From NCBI GenBank assembly GCA_019648995.1, contig BLXT01004220.1:324405-345962 (forward strand): a stretch of 21,558 nt of DNA. The letters are read 5' to 3'. A program made the position numbers and the translations under genes. Shown piece after piece: positions 10,262 through 20,112 of this stretch; position 1 is the stretch's first letter, and each line of letters begins with the position of its first letter. This DNA comes from Plakobranchus ocellatus (lineage: Eukaryota > Mollusca > Gastropoda > Plakobranchidae). The notes beneath the pieces are model-generated. The model saw only the letters and a list, made by a program, of their open reading frames with translations. It had not been told where the DNA came from and did not search any database.

Positions 10262-13200
10262 AATCATTTTGGTAACAAGAAACGATTGCTAATGATTGTT
10301 CAGATTATGATTTCAACCATTTGCTTAAAAAAGAAAATAATGTAAAAGTAGATATCTTTTATAATTTAGAATTTTGGGAAAGGGGAGTGGGTTGTTCGCT
10401 GGGAGGGGGATGGGAGAAGAAATTTGCGAATACTATTAGATCTAATAATTACTCATTAAACTCTGTCCTCCATTCCAGTCTTGCCTAATAGAGATTTCCT
10501 ACTTTTTTCAACTAAACGCAGGCGAGTCGAAATTAGTGATATACTCATTATCGTTCATCCCTGATAAGCATTCACTTTTCCCTTGTTCTTTAAGTCTCTG
10601 TTGTCTTTATTGTCCTTTGAATCATTAATGTTTCTAACTATCTTTACGGTCTTCCTTTGCGTCGTCTTCCGTCCACGATCTTGTTATTCTAGCTATTAAT
10701 CTTTTTTGTTTTTAATATTAAATTTCCTTGTATTTGCATAATTTTTTTTTATAAACTGAGGAGCCCTTAGGCAAAAACGTTTTAACATGTAGTTTTTTTG
10801 TGGTTCGACTTTCTTTAAAGTTTGCGGTTGAAAGCTTTTACTATGTTTTCTTGACTCCTTTCCACAAATAGTTAAATTTTTAATGTAAAATGTACGTACG
10901 TTTTACAGGATTTCCCCATTTATTGGGATGGGTAATAGGACAATTAGCGAAACTTACCGATTTAGTCCTCAGTCGGGATGCACCAAATTTTGTATGCACC
11001 CCTTTTTTCATTTTATGGTTCCAGCTTTGAGGCAGATATCGGTGACTATGGATCATCCTCAATGCTGTATCGTATGCCAAGATGAAATAGGAGCTTTATC
11101 GCCGGTTGCCTGTTTTCTTGCCGAGCATGATTACCTTAAGACATTTGCAGAATAAAGGTCAATAACATAGGCTGCCACTAGGAAAGAGTTGTGAGGAACA
11201 CTATATATACTGAAAACTGTGATATATTATTCCATAGAAATGAATATTATTGAATAAAGTCTTTTCAAGTAAAACCATGCTTTACTTTGATAAAACTTAG
11301 TTCTCTCAAGCACAAATAAAAAGATAAAATACCTAAAAAATGTAATATCCGCAAAACTGACCATCTGCGCCCCCCCCTGGATTTCAAATGCATTAATAAT
11401 TTTGAGGCATGCATCTATAGACATATTTTGCAGTAATATTTGCAGGTTTTTGAAAATAAAATTTAAAACATTTGTTTGACACTCATTTCAAGGCACCAAA
11501 AAGCAGCTATATCCTTCAGTTCTGTGGTAGAGTATTTCTCCAGATGAAATTTATATATCTTAACTATGAGTGAAACATTATTATTGGGCGAGAAACTATT
11601 AAAGATCCTAAGAGCTGGCATTGATCTTTTTCCCTATGGATGAAAAAACCACCGAACCACTCAAAGCATCTGCCTTCTCCAGCTAGGAGGCATTAGAAAA
11701 TTGTCCATTATGAAATAAAAGCACATAAGCCCAACCTTTAGATTTGAACCCCATAAAGGGCAGGCAATACTTAATAAAAATGGATACAGTTTCCTAATTG
11801 TTGGGCACAATGATTATTACTGCGCAAGTGTAACAGCTGTAGTGTGCTCTCGCATTTACAACGATTAAATTTGGACACCAGGGTAGTATTTACAAAATAA
11901 TAATAATATTAAAATGAAAAAAAAAAAACATATGAATTCAACACCATGATAATTCTTTTTCCAGTCTGTGTGTAATCTTTGCGGAATGATTCACGTCATT
12001 ACACCTGAAGCCACTTCAAAAAAGGGGACAGGCAGCCTGGAGTAGAGAAGCGTTTTAAATACTTTTTAAAATTTTATTGCATAGTATTAGTACTGAAAAT
12101 AGAGATAGAGAGGGAGGTTCAGCAATTCAACAAAGGTAGTTCAATGCTGTGAAAATTAAAACAAAAAATTTTGAATTTTTAGTGGGTTGTGATAGCCACT
12201 GATATTCAATAAATGTTTCGTGTCTTTGTAATATCTCTTAAAATTCCTTTTTAAGGCTTAATCAGGGAGGCTCTTCAATAGGTAGTAGTGATTCAGGTAG
12301 GTACATGTAGATGCCTCCAACAAAAACGGATCCTGGTTCAATTAAACCAGAGATGATCCCATAGCTACGGTTATTAATTTTATTTCATTTTCATGATCTT
12401 GATGTTAAACATGATGGAATTTAAAACATTCTTCGCAAATGTCGATTCATTATTGTTGACTTAGTATCTATTCTAAGATTTGCCAATAATGTATAGTCAA
12501 GAGTCAAAAGTATTTAAGCTAACGTTAGAGTTGCTTGTCAAGCCGACTGGTTTTATTTTCGATATTTTTGTTATAATTCATCAAGTAATAAAAATAGACA
12601 ATATTGAACACCAGATTAACAATAACAACAGAAGTTTCTCATTCAAGCTTAAGGGTGTCTTAGGATGAATTACAAGAGGCACCATATTTAAAGAAAAAGT
12701 TTTTGAGTATAATCCTGATTTAATGAGCCAGCATACTGGTAAGAAAATGCACACGTTCTTTGAGACTCAATGATCGGATTAGAGTGAATACAATCAGGGG
12801 TGATGCACGCCAAGAAGACTATTCATAATTTATAACATATCTTACATATTTCTCTGTACCGATGCCGTGGCAGCCTGATTTCCTGCCTGGTCTGCATTCT
12901 CTGTTTCTTCATTTAAAAAAACATACCAGCACTGCACTACTGAAAACATAATGGATAAATAAGTTTAAAGAGCTTAAAGCTACCACAGAGATTGAAAGAA
13001 ATGAAGGAATATGTCAGTATTATCTTGTTATTCTATACCCGAAAACAGCCTAAAGGTGTAACATTTAAATTATGTTACAGGGCTTATTGTAAAACAAGTA
13101 GTTCTCGGCTGTGTCCTTTAACTATAATTTTATCTTTATTTCACAAACTAATCTGCCATTACGTGAATAATTAAAACTACCCACAATAACACACTTTCTT

Positions 13201-13303
13201 AGTTAAAAATTGGAAATTAGTATCTAGTTTAACGAGAACTTTGAAAAAAAAAGGTATACATTGTACCTAGATTAACTTACTTTAATCTACTAGTCTGCGT
13301 CGT
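10258..13303. other. No recognisable gene
   Basis: AT-rich with a somewhat GC-richer block at 10900-11155. That block carries a 75-codon plus frame (10928-11155) and a 66-codon minus frame (10880-11080), neither with a recognisable domain. A CRE-like TGATTCACGTCATTA lies near 11987-12001. I see no RNA gene or element end. Confidence 0.5.
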
Positions 13304-13323
13304 TCTCTCTCTCTCTCTCTCTC
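13304..13323. repeat. (CT)10 microsatellite
   Basis: Short CT dinucleotide run. Confidence 0.9.
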
Positions 13324-16308
13324 AGTATAATTTGCATTCAATCAACACAACAAAATCAATTCTTAAGAACACGCAATGTGTGTTTTGTCCGAGAATTATC
13401 TAATAATATTTCATAAATTGACCTCGTATCATGCTTGCTCATGGAAAGAAAACAATTTTATCTGAATAAAAAAGCTAAAAAGTATGTCATTTATATCCTG
13501 CTGTATCTATCAAAAGAGTTTTGAATGATCTATTGCCAATAAAGACATTATTTTATATCATAGCAAAGTTACCTAGAACTTAAAAACAGCTAAAATGTTT
13601 TAAACTTCGTATAATTGTCTTTTGTGACACTTAGGTAAAAATAGAGCAGCTAATTAGAAAGGTTTTGGAACATTTCGCTCACAGATCTTTTATTTTAGAT
13701 ATTTTTTAAAAGCTAAATTGAGTTAAAAAATAAACTGAAAAATACATCTAGAACTGGTCACAATACCAGTTCACAAAACCTAGAACGTTTCTTGCAAATA
13801 CGCAGGCTCTCATGCAAAAATGATTTGTAAACATAATATAATTCAGGAAAAATCTGAAATAGTAAACTCATTATTTTATATCTTTTTTTGGAACCATTTC
13901 TAATTTTTACAATCAACACACATCTTTGAGTCAAAAATACTCCATGATTTATGCGAAACCAATTTACCATTAGGTTTTTGAAAACCCTCCTAATTTTCTC
14001 AGAAAACAGAAAATAATATATTTTGAAAAACTTCAAGTTGACGGGTTCTATAGACGTTTTCAAGGTTTACTGCACATCCCTTTGAAGTCTCATGTTAATT
14101 CTTGTGTGAAAAGTGAAAACATGACTAATAAAGATTTTGAAGCAAAGCATAATCCACATTAATTTTTTGGGCATTCTCAATTCATTTGAGGCAAATGTAA
14201 TAATAATAAAAAAAACCCCAACAAAACTTGCATTAAAAAAAACAACCAACAACTTATTATATTTCATATGACTAAACAACATGAACTTCGCTGACCTTAG
14301 ACACCTTTTTTTTTATTGTAATTTGATGTTGAATTTAAAGGACCCTACTCCCCTCTCTCCTTTCAACGATAGATCATATTTAGAAACTTGTGACTCTGCC
14401 AAACCTACTGTGAGATTTATCAAAACCTCGAAAAAAAAGGAGAAATTTGACAGTTCTACTCATAACGCCACCGGAGATTAAAGACACTTAACAGATTTTT
14501 AAAACAAGATGTACGTATTTTATTGGTAGGCATACACATTTACTGTACACCTTGACTTTAAAAATTTGAAGTTTTTATCTCTCCTATAGGTGTATATCTA
14601 AAACCACATTTAGAGGCAAAGGCTGGTCATCGTCTTTATTCTAAACGGCCAGGTGTCATGACTTAATTTGTAGGCCTATATAGGTTTTACGCCACAAGAT
14701 CATTTATTTTACTCTTTGCATACTACACAAGACCTAAAGCACCAGGCTTGCTTAGATTGTTTAAAACTTCTCAGCCATGGAGAAATAAGGGCTTGCTGAA
14801 ATAAAATAGGAAAAAAAAAAATAAGGACTTAAAAAACGAGCGTTCATATATAAAAACAGAGACAAGTGCATCTCTAGTAGTTCCTTTTGATTTTTTTTTC
14901 TCAGATGCAGGTTATTTATACATCTAACATTTAAATAGTCTTGACCACGCCGCGATCGGGCAGTTACATATCATTAGAGCCAGAAAGCATTAGTTTTAGG
15001 TTCGGAAAAAAACGCCCCAAATACTGAAAAACAATATGTACATCAATCCAATAACACCTTGTTTTCGCACAATCATAGAAGCGTTAAGCATTGTGAGAAA
15101 TGAAAACAATAATTTTATGAATATTTTAGAGACCAATGCTTCTAGATATTTGCTCGAGTGACGGGTCAAAATAATGTAAATGCGTCCTCGAATTTGTATT
15201 GATGATAGGAAATTGAAAGTAAATATTACGCTTTTTGAGATAGGAAATGATGCATACAAATTAGTGTTTGAAATTCAATAGAACCGACATACTAAACAAG
15301 TTGATGGCTCGTAATACTTAAAGCAGGGCATGTTAGCGTAGAAGGATAGAATTTCACCATTTATATTTTAAAATCTGCGAGGAAACACGAATAAGCAAGA
15401 ATAGGAGCAAATTGATTGGATAGCGCGTATCCTACTTTAATTAGTAAGTAGAGAGCTAAGCTAATAGCTGATTAACTGAATAAGTGATTATAAATTTCAT
15501 ACTCAGTAATCTAAGGGTGAGTAAGCGTGAAAAAAATATTTGCAAACGTTTTTCTCTTGTGCCATATGCATGTACTTTTCAGCATATCCACTACAAGATG
15601 ATATAAGATAATCAGCACAATCAGGATAAAAATTTATACAGAACTAATTAGGTTGGTAAGTTTCTAAATAAATTGATTTTAATTAAAATTTTAATAGATA
15701 GGATTGAAGAAAAAAAACAATCAAATAATTGCAGATTTAAACAGTCAAAGTAAGATAGTAAAAGAAAAAAGCGCAAGTAAGATTGTAAGAAATCAAGTTA
15801 GGGACTGATCAAGCACGAAGATGCAAACAAAGTTAAGCACATAAGTACGTAGAATGCAGTTGGAAAAAAAGGTGAAGAAAGCTGCTTTGATAATGAATAA
15901 GTATGTAATATAAAATCAGTAAGCAGAAATTGTACACTCTTACAAGGAAATGCCACTGGCTCTCTTATTGAAGCCTTACATTCCCTGGTGTTTATAAAGA
16001 TCTACAGGCCTAGGTAACACGAGGGCTACCATAAGTAATATAAAAGTAAAAAGTCGCCGTTTTAAAAAAATTTAATTTACATTTTTTCTCTACCATTTGC
16101 AACAAAGCATTGAAATATGCCGTCTTCAAAATTAGTTAACGGTGAATCTAAACATACTGCTATTATGCTATTACGTTTTGTTTTCAAATAACAAAATGTC
16201 TAACGTCTTATAACATCAGAGAAACAATTCTTTCGCGTTGATTTATTTTCCCAGGATCAAAGCAAATCTCAAGAAAGGGAAAGGCGCAATTGTAAGCTTC
16301 TTGTCTAC
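13324..16308. other. No recognisable gene; upstream flank of the METTL27-like gene
   Basis: AT-rich sequence. The 101-codon minus frame at 13758-14063 and the others are unrecognised and have background composition. From about 15380 to 15960 purine-rich motifs of the type AAGTAAG recur, with one clear near-repeat (15748-15761 and 15775-15788). No TATA box or CpG island clearly marks the gene's promoter. Confidence 0.5.
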
Positions 16309-16341
16309 TAAAAAAAAAACCCCCAAAAAACCTTGATCAAA

Positions 16342-16432
16342 ATGTCACGAACTTCGGAAACAGCTGAGGAAGCAGAGCAGTTCTTTCAAGCTTTCCACAA
16401 ACCTGGACTTGGCTACGATAAGTGTGTTGCAG
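16342..16432 (+). CDS. METTL27: METTL27-like exon 1
   Basis: Thirty codons plus one base, starting MSRTSETAEEAEQFFQAFHK and ending in YDKCVA. The exon is acidic and helix-prone at its start, as expected for the N-terminal lead-in of this family. It ends at gttgcag|gtaagc, a strong donor. The next codon is completed by the first two bases of exon 2 (g+aa, Glu31). Any upstream untranslated exon is not recognisable. Confidence 0.8.
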
Positions 16433-16683
16433 GTAAGCTTAGTATTGAAGGGCAAAATTATAAGTATATGTATCACTATAAAGACCTTTCTTTTAGGGTT
16501 TACTTTTAACATAAATATTTCAAAACCAATCAACATTACAGCATTACTTTGATCAAGGTGACTAATGACTAGGATGATAATTAGTTTATTTTTGATCATT
16601 GTATTAATGTCCTCTTCTTCCTATTTCTCTTCATGCTCTTCCTCTTTCCTTTGCTGTTCCTCCTCCTCTTCCTTCAATTTTTT

Positions 16684-16763
<80 letters not shown>

Positions 16764-19309
16764 TACAAAGATCAAAATCATCATCGTTATTTCCATTATC
16801 AAAATCTTTATCATCCTCATCAACACTACCACCACTTTCAGTACAAAAATGCTACCTCCAGCCTCAAACGTTATCATAGTTACAGTTATTTTAATTAATT
16901 TTATAATTATCAGAATACAACAAGGTAGTTGGCAGTTATACAAATTCGGCCACTGCAGTCTCGTACAGAGGTCCTAGGTATTGTGCGCAGATGCTCTCAG
17001 GCCTCATTGAAGACATAACCAACGCTCAGGTCCTGGATATTGCTGCGGGGACAGGTAAGGACATATTAATAGGTAAGCCAGATTTATATAATAGGTATGG
17101 CCAGGCATATATAACAGGCAAGACAAAGCCTAAATAACGGAAAAGCAATATTAAGATAAGACCTATAAAACACGGAAGGCCAGACCTAAATAAACAGGTA
17201 GAACTAGACCTATAGTCTTTGTGCACAGAATTATATTCAGTTTTTTTCAGAACTTGAATAGTGACACTAGCCACTTCAAACTGTTGGCCGGTCAAGGCTA
17301 CTGAGGAGTCACTATTAACTTTTTTATCAAACATTCAGACTAGATAGAAAATTAACACTGATTCAATTTTAGATTTTGATTGCACTGAGTGATTTGTTAA
17401 TGTCGATTGTTTTCTCACTCTAAAGTTTTTCGATAACATATTATCAGATTTAGTTTTTAGATTTGATTTGCGCTTACTTGTAAGGTCGATTAGTTCCATT
17501 TTTGATAAGACTCTTACAGGGCATCAACTTAAACAATAAAAAACAGATCCTGCACTCTTATATGTGTTTCTAAATGTAGCTTAGGGTATCTCAGGGAAAA
17601 TTACAATAGGCTCCAATTTTTTCGAGGCTGTTTTCGAAAGATAAGCTAAATCGCTGACAAGTTGAGTTAGTGTTTCGCAGAAAAATGTGACGTCTTCAGA
17701 CTTAGAGCATGGAAACAAGTGATGACCAGTGGTGACATTTGCACGGCAACAAGGCAATTCTGCAGGCGTGCCATACCTTTGTAAAAGGAAAGGCCAGATC
17801 TATACAAGAGATAGAGTCAGACCTATAATTTTGGCCAGACCTAAGTAACAGCTGAGGCCACATTTATAATTGGCAATCCAAGATGAGACTGATCGTTTCT
17901 GGCTGCAAAAACTCCTTTGGACAAATGCAAAGAACCCTTACATTGAAATTGGATGTCGGATCAAAACGTTCACCTAAAGATCCTAGATACCTAAAATCCC
18001 GTTTATCCTCAAAAAGCATTGATGGCGCAGTTTTAAGCATTGACACCTTCAATGATTTTCTGTCGTGGGTTCGCGCCCACTAATTGCCTGCCCTGACGGG
18101 AGAAGTAAAACCAGGGTGAATCCGGCAATGTTTTATCGAAACAAACAAGCAAACAAACAAACAAACAAACAAACAAACAAAATAACCCCCTTTCTAATGC
18201 AATTCCTTCGACAATGAACAATAATCCTTAAAGGTTGTGCTTCTTCACATGTGAGGCACACGACGTATCTGAATCTATATCTTGTGGAGTTCATTGTAAT
18301 AGAAGCATAATGCGTCTCAGGTGTCTTGATGGCAAGTCGCATGCTGTTTAAAATGGAATGTGAAGTAGCGGAACAACGACTCTTACGATTTTTTTTATTC
18401 ATATGCAACACCTGACTTGGTCAGAACTGGTCTCAAGATATTTGATTATATCTATAACATTTCAATAGCATTCCAAAGGAGACATCTTTGACTCGTAACT
18501 CGTAATTTTAATTCGACTGTCTAGGGACCATTCACGAATGACGGCAGACAAAAAATTTGGCAAAAAATTACCCCTCCCCTCCCCCTTTTCCGACTGACGT
18601 CAGCCTTCAGTTCACTTGTACTTCTTTGGTTACAATGTTAATATAGTTTTTAATAGACTATTCAACTGCAAGGGAATTGTGGTTCTAGCATTGTAATTGT
18701 TGAGCAGATTAAAAAAAATTTGGCAATTGATTTTCCTTATCTGTTTTTTCTTTTAGCGTTTTGAATGATTAAACTTCCGAATTTTACAAATTTAAAAGTC
18801 CTTGACCCACTGAAGAATGCTTGAGATCAAATTTGATTGAAATAGGCAATTAAAAAAAAAAAAAAAGAAAATTTGACTGCGAATGACCTCTAATTTTGTC
18901 AAGTTAAAACATCAAGGTTGATATCAACTTTGCAAGCACCTNNNNACCCTTTTTGCTTGCACCTTGTCAGGTTTCGCCAACATTTTACTGACTGTCTAAT
19001 CTTTGAAAACTTTGTAAGGCGAGTCTTTTTTCAAAAATGAAAAAAAAAAAAATTCAAAATTATGAGTCTATCGATACACCTATTTTTGTCAATCCAAGAA
19101 CGATATCCTGTAGCTGCTGAGTGAATATTGTATAATGTCTGGAATAACCACAGGTTTGGTTGGACAAGAACTGCGCAAAAAGGGTTTCACTCATATAGAT
19201 GCCCATGATGGAGCAGAGTCCATGGTAGAATACTGCAAAAACACTGGATTCTATGAGAACTTCTTTGTTTCCTTCGTGGGAGATGGGCATCGATTGCCAA
19301 TCAAGGACA
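16342..19309 (+). CDS. METTL27: METTL27-like SAM-dependent methyltransferase, 5' half of a split gene (partial, join of three exons)
   Basis: Three exons, 16342-16432, 16914-17054 and 19154-19309, join with all introns in phase 1 and encode 129 residues plus one base of the next codon. The product looks like a class I Rossmann methyltransferase of the METTL27 (WBSCR27) group. Residues 32-52 keep the spacing of the family's N-terminal Y-x6-Y-x8-YR-x-PR block. Residues 70-78, VLDIAAGTG, are SAM-binding motif I. Residues 92-96, IDAHD, fit the acidic strand-2 motif that contacts the SAM ribose. Residues 120-129, GDGHRLPIKD, fit the next acidic motif before strand 4. The family is usually about 220-250 residues, so roughly the C-terminal half is missing and should lie beyond 21558. 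The substrate of METTL27 is not established as far as I know, so none is claimed. The start is supported by an in-frame TAA at 16309-16311 and by A at -3. Family assignment rests on motif spacing from memory; another small METTL-type family is the main alternative. Confidence 0.82.
16433..16913 (+). other. Intron 1 of the METTL27-like gene (481 bp)
   Basis: Bounded by GTAAGC at the donor and TTATCAG at the acceptor, which sits behind an A/T-rich, partly pyrimidine stretch. Inside are a pyrimidine-rich segment (about 16608-16683) and a (ATC)n array (16684-16763). The acceptor at 16911-16913 was preferred over AGs at 16924, 16935 and near 16957. It is in phase with exon 1 and keeps the residue 32-47 block, whose spacing matches the family. 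Confidence 0.75.
16608..16763 (+). repeat. Pyrimidine-rich tract followed by (ATC)~27 microsatellite
   Basis: About 75 bases dominated by TCTTCC/TTCCTC are followed by an uninterrupted ATC array at 16684-16763 (80 bases, about 27 units). Degenerate ATC-like sequence continues to about 16825. The array lies in intron 1, about 150 bases upstream of the exon 2 acceptor. It produces long spurious reading frames (poly-Ser, poly-Ile, poly-Met) in several frames; these are not genes. Confidence 0.95.
16914..17054 (+). CDS. METTL27: METTL27-like exon 2, containing SAM motif I
   Basis: Encodes residues 31-77 and the first base of Gly78: EYNKVV...SYRGPRYCAQ...VLDIAAGT. The tyrosine/RGPR block and motif I (VLDIAAGTG, completed in exon 3) make this the most diagnostic exon. 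The donor is gacag|gtaagg. A second good donor, atag|gtaagc, occurs 18 bases downstream in the same phase. Confidence 0.85.
17053..17215 (+). repeat. Degenerate 22-23 bp minisatellite, block A
   Basis: Successive units start with AGGT or AGGC and run like AGGYARGCCAGACCTATATAAC. Units can be read at 17053-17070 (short), 17071-17092, 17093-17115, 17116-17138, 17172-17195 and 17196-17215, with one longer diverged segment at 17139-17171. The first unit overlaps the exon 2 splice donor. Unit divergence is considerable, so boundaries are approximate. Confidence 0.65.
17257..17316. repeat. Inverted repeat (hairpin) in intron 2
   Basis: AATAGTGAC at 17257-17265 pairs perfectly with GTCACTATT at 17308-17316. 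Inside it, TAGCC (17268-17272) pairs with GGCTA (17296-17300). It lies between the two minisatellite blocks. It could be a stem-loop in the pre-mRNA or the remains of a small inverted-repeat element; no transposase or clear target duplication is visible. Confidence 0.6.
17791..17874 (+). repeat. Degenerate 22-bp minisatellite, block B
   Basis: Four further units of the same family as the array next to exon 2: 17791-17812, 17813-17834, 17835-17854 and 17855-17874. Each contains a variant of GCCAGACCTATA. The block is separated from block A by about 575 bases that lack the repeat. Confidence 0.6.
18016..18182 (+). mobile_element. tRNA-derived SINE with (AAAC)n tail
   Basis: The tRNA-like head has an RNA polymerase III box A at 18023-18033 (TGGCGCAGTTT) and box B at 18068-18078 (GGTTCGCGCCC, one mismatch to GGTTCGANNCC). 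They start 45 bases apart, as in a tRNA. Box B sits in a GTGGG...CCCAC stem like a T-arm. A tRNA-unrelated body of about 55 bases follows, then an AAAC-repeat tail (about 18138-18182). The element is in the sense orientation in intron 2. No convincing target-site duplication was found by eye. Family name unknown. Confidence 0.7.
18527..18605 (+). repeat. Possible dispersed-repeat fragment with C-rich tract and CRE palindrome
   Basis: The segment starts GGGACCATTCACGAATGACG, continues with A-rich sequence and a CCCCTCCCCTCCCCC tract, and ends at the perfect palindrome CTGACGTCAG (18594-18603), which contains the CRE core TGACGTCA. The order GGGACC-TTCA...C-rich tract resembles a repeat I recall as widespread in invertebrate genomes. 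That is memory, not a search, and single-copy intronic sequence is equally possible. Confidence 0.3.
19154..19309 (+). CDS. METTL27: METTL27-like exon 3
   Basis: Completes Gly78 and encodes residues 79-129: LVGQELRKKGF, the IDAHD acidic motif, a helix-like ESMVEYCKNTGF and the GDGHRLPIKD motif. The donor is gaca|gtgagt, leaving phase 1. The exon is 156 bases, a multiple of three, so skipping it would keep frame but remove most of the SAM pocket. Reading frame is open upstream to 19135, but the match to the family starts exactly at the acceptor. Confidence 0.85.
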
Positions 19310-20035
19310 GTGAGTATTTTCTTTTGATATCGATATATTATACTTATGGATTCGGAAAGTTCGTTTACTGACAACTAAACTTTTGAATCTAGAGCAAAGA
19401 AATTTCCAGGATAAGCTTCTGATTATGTTATTTAAAAAACTGACGCTTTGATTTTATGGGTTTTTTCTATGCTCTCTTAATTTTAAAATGAAATTAAAAA
19501 AATGAAATAAATTGTTTGATTTTCCACTACCCAGCATTTCAAGCACCCATTTTGGTGCATTTTTTTTTTCATTTGGGATATCAAGCAGGCATAAGAGTAA
19601 TCTTAGCGAAAAAGAAAACGGAAAAAAAAAACAACCAGAAAGCAAAAACAACTCATGTTTCGGTTTGATGATAAAAAAAATGTACAAACAAAAAAGATCT
19701 TAATCTAGAATCTAGGCCTTGATGAAGATTGTCAAAAAACTGGATCCTTAAACCGGAATTAGATTTCTTAGAACATCATGTGGCTTGGCGATTCAGATTT
19801 GTAAACGCAAAAAAAAGAGTAGAATTTAGTCTGCTATGTAATGCACAAAATTATAATATAATTGTGATTAGAACTTTGATTGGCCGAACAGATGTGTAAC
19901 CCCCAAATCGTATGATATTCTGATAAAAGCTATTGAATAACACATTTTCGTGATTTAGGTCTAGAGCGGTGAGCTAAATAATTATAATGTCTGTGAGTAT
20001 GGGGAGGGGATTGCTTTGTCTTTCCCCTTTTCTAG

Positions 20036-20112
20036 ACATGGGTGGCTCCATTGATAGAGGATTTGCCTAAAAATCTGCACGGATTTTTCTGTCAAGCTTG
20101 AGTCTGCCAGAA
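20036..20112 (+). mobile_element. Possible decayed tRNA-derived SINE head
   Basis: TGGCTCCATTGATAGAG at 20043-20059 matches a tRNA D-arm/box A in about 14 of 17 positions. A GATTT...AAATC stem follows where an anticodon arm would be (20060-20075). A weak box B-like AGCTTGAGTCT lies near 20097-20107. The A-to-B spacing is about ten bases longer than usual and there is no clear tail, so this is tentative. Confidence 0.3.

Larger units (their letters stand above)
17055..19153 (+). other. Intron 2 of the METTL27-like gene (2,099 bp)
   Basis: Bounded by GTAAGG and CCACAG. The acceptor has a poor pyrimidine tract, but phase and protein continuity across motif I (GT|G LVGQEL) support it. The intron holds a degenerate 22-bp minisatellite in two blocks, a hairpin, a tRNA-derived SINE, a CRE-type palindrome and a four-base N gap (18942-18945). 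Confidence 0.78.

Noticed and set aside
13758..14063. 101-codon minus frame as a possible gene
   Set aside because: Composition equals the AT-rich background, no domain or neighbouring exon signals, and length is expected by chance in a window this size.
16914..16960. Other AG acceptors for exon 2 (after 16924, 16935 or about 16957)
   Set aside because: The first two give frames that stop early. The third is in phase but removes the residue 32-47 block, whose spacing matches the family.
16565..16977. Poly-Ser, poly-Ile and poly-Met open frames on both strands
   Set aside because: They are translations of the ATC microsatellite and pyrimidine tract within intron 1. Only the last part of the region, from 16914, is exon, and it is read in another frame.
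17053..17874. CRISPR-like array
   Set aside because: Units are degenerate and contiguous without unique spacers of constant length, and the context is a eukaryotic intron.
18016..18090. Genuine tRNA gene
   Set aside because: Acceptor-stem pairing and a proper anticodon arm are lacking, the T-loop is one base short, and an AAAC tail follows; it fits a SINE better.
19135..19371. Exon 3 read as an independent 78-codon gene starting at 19135
   Set aside because: Protein similarity starts exactly at the CCACAG acceptor and stops at the GTGAGT donor; the extra residues on both sides are intronic.
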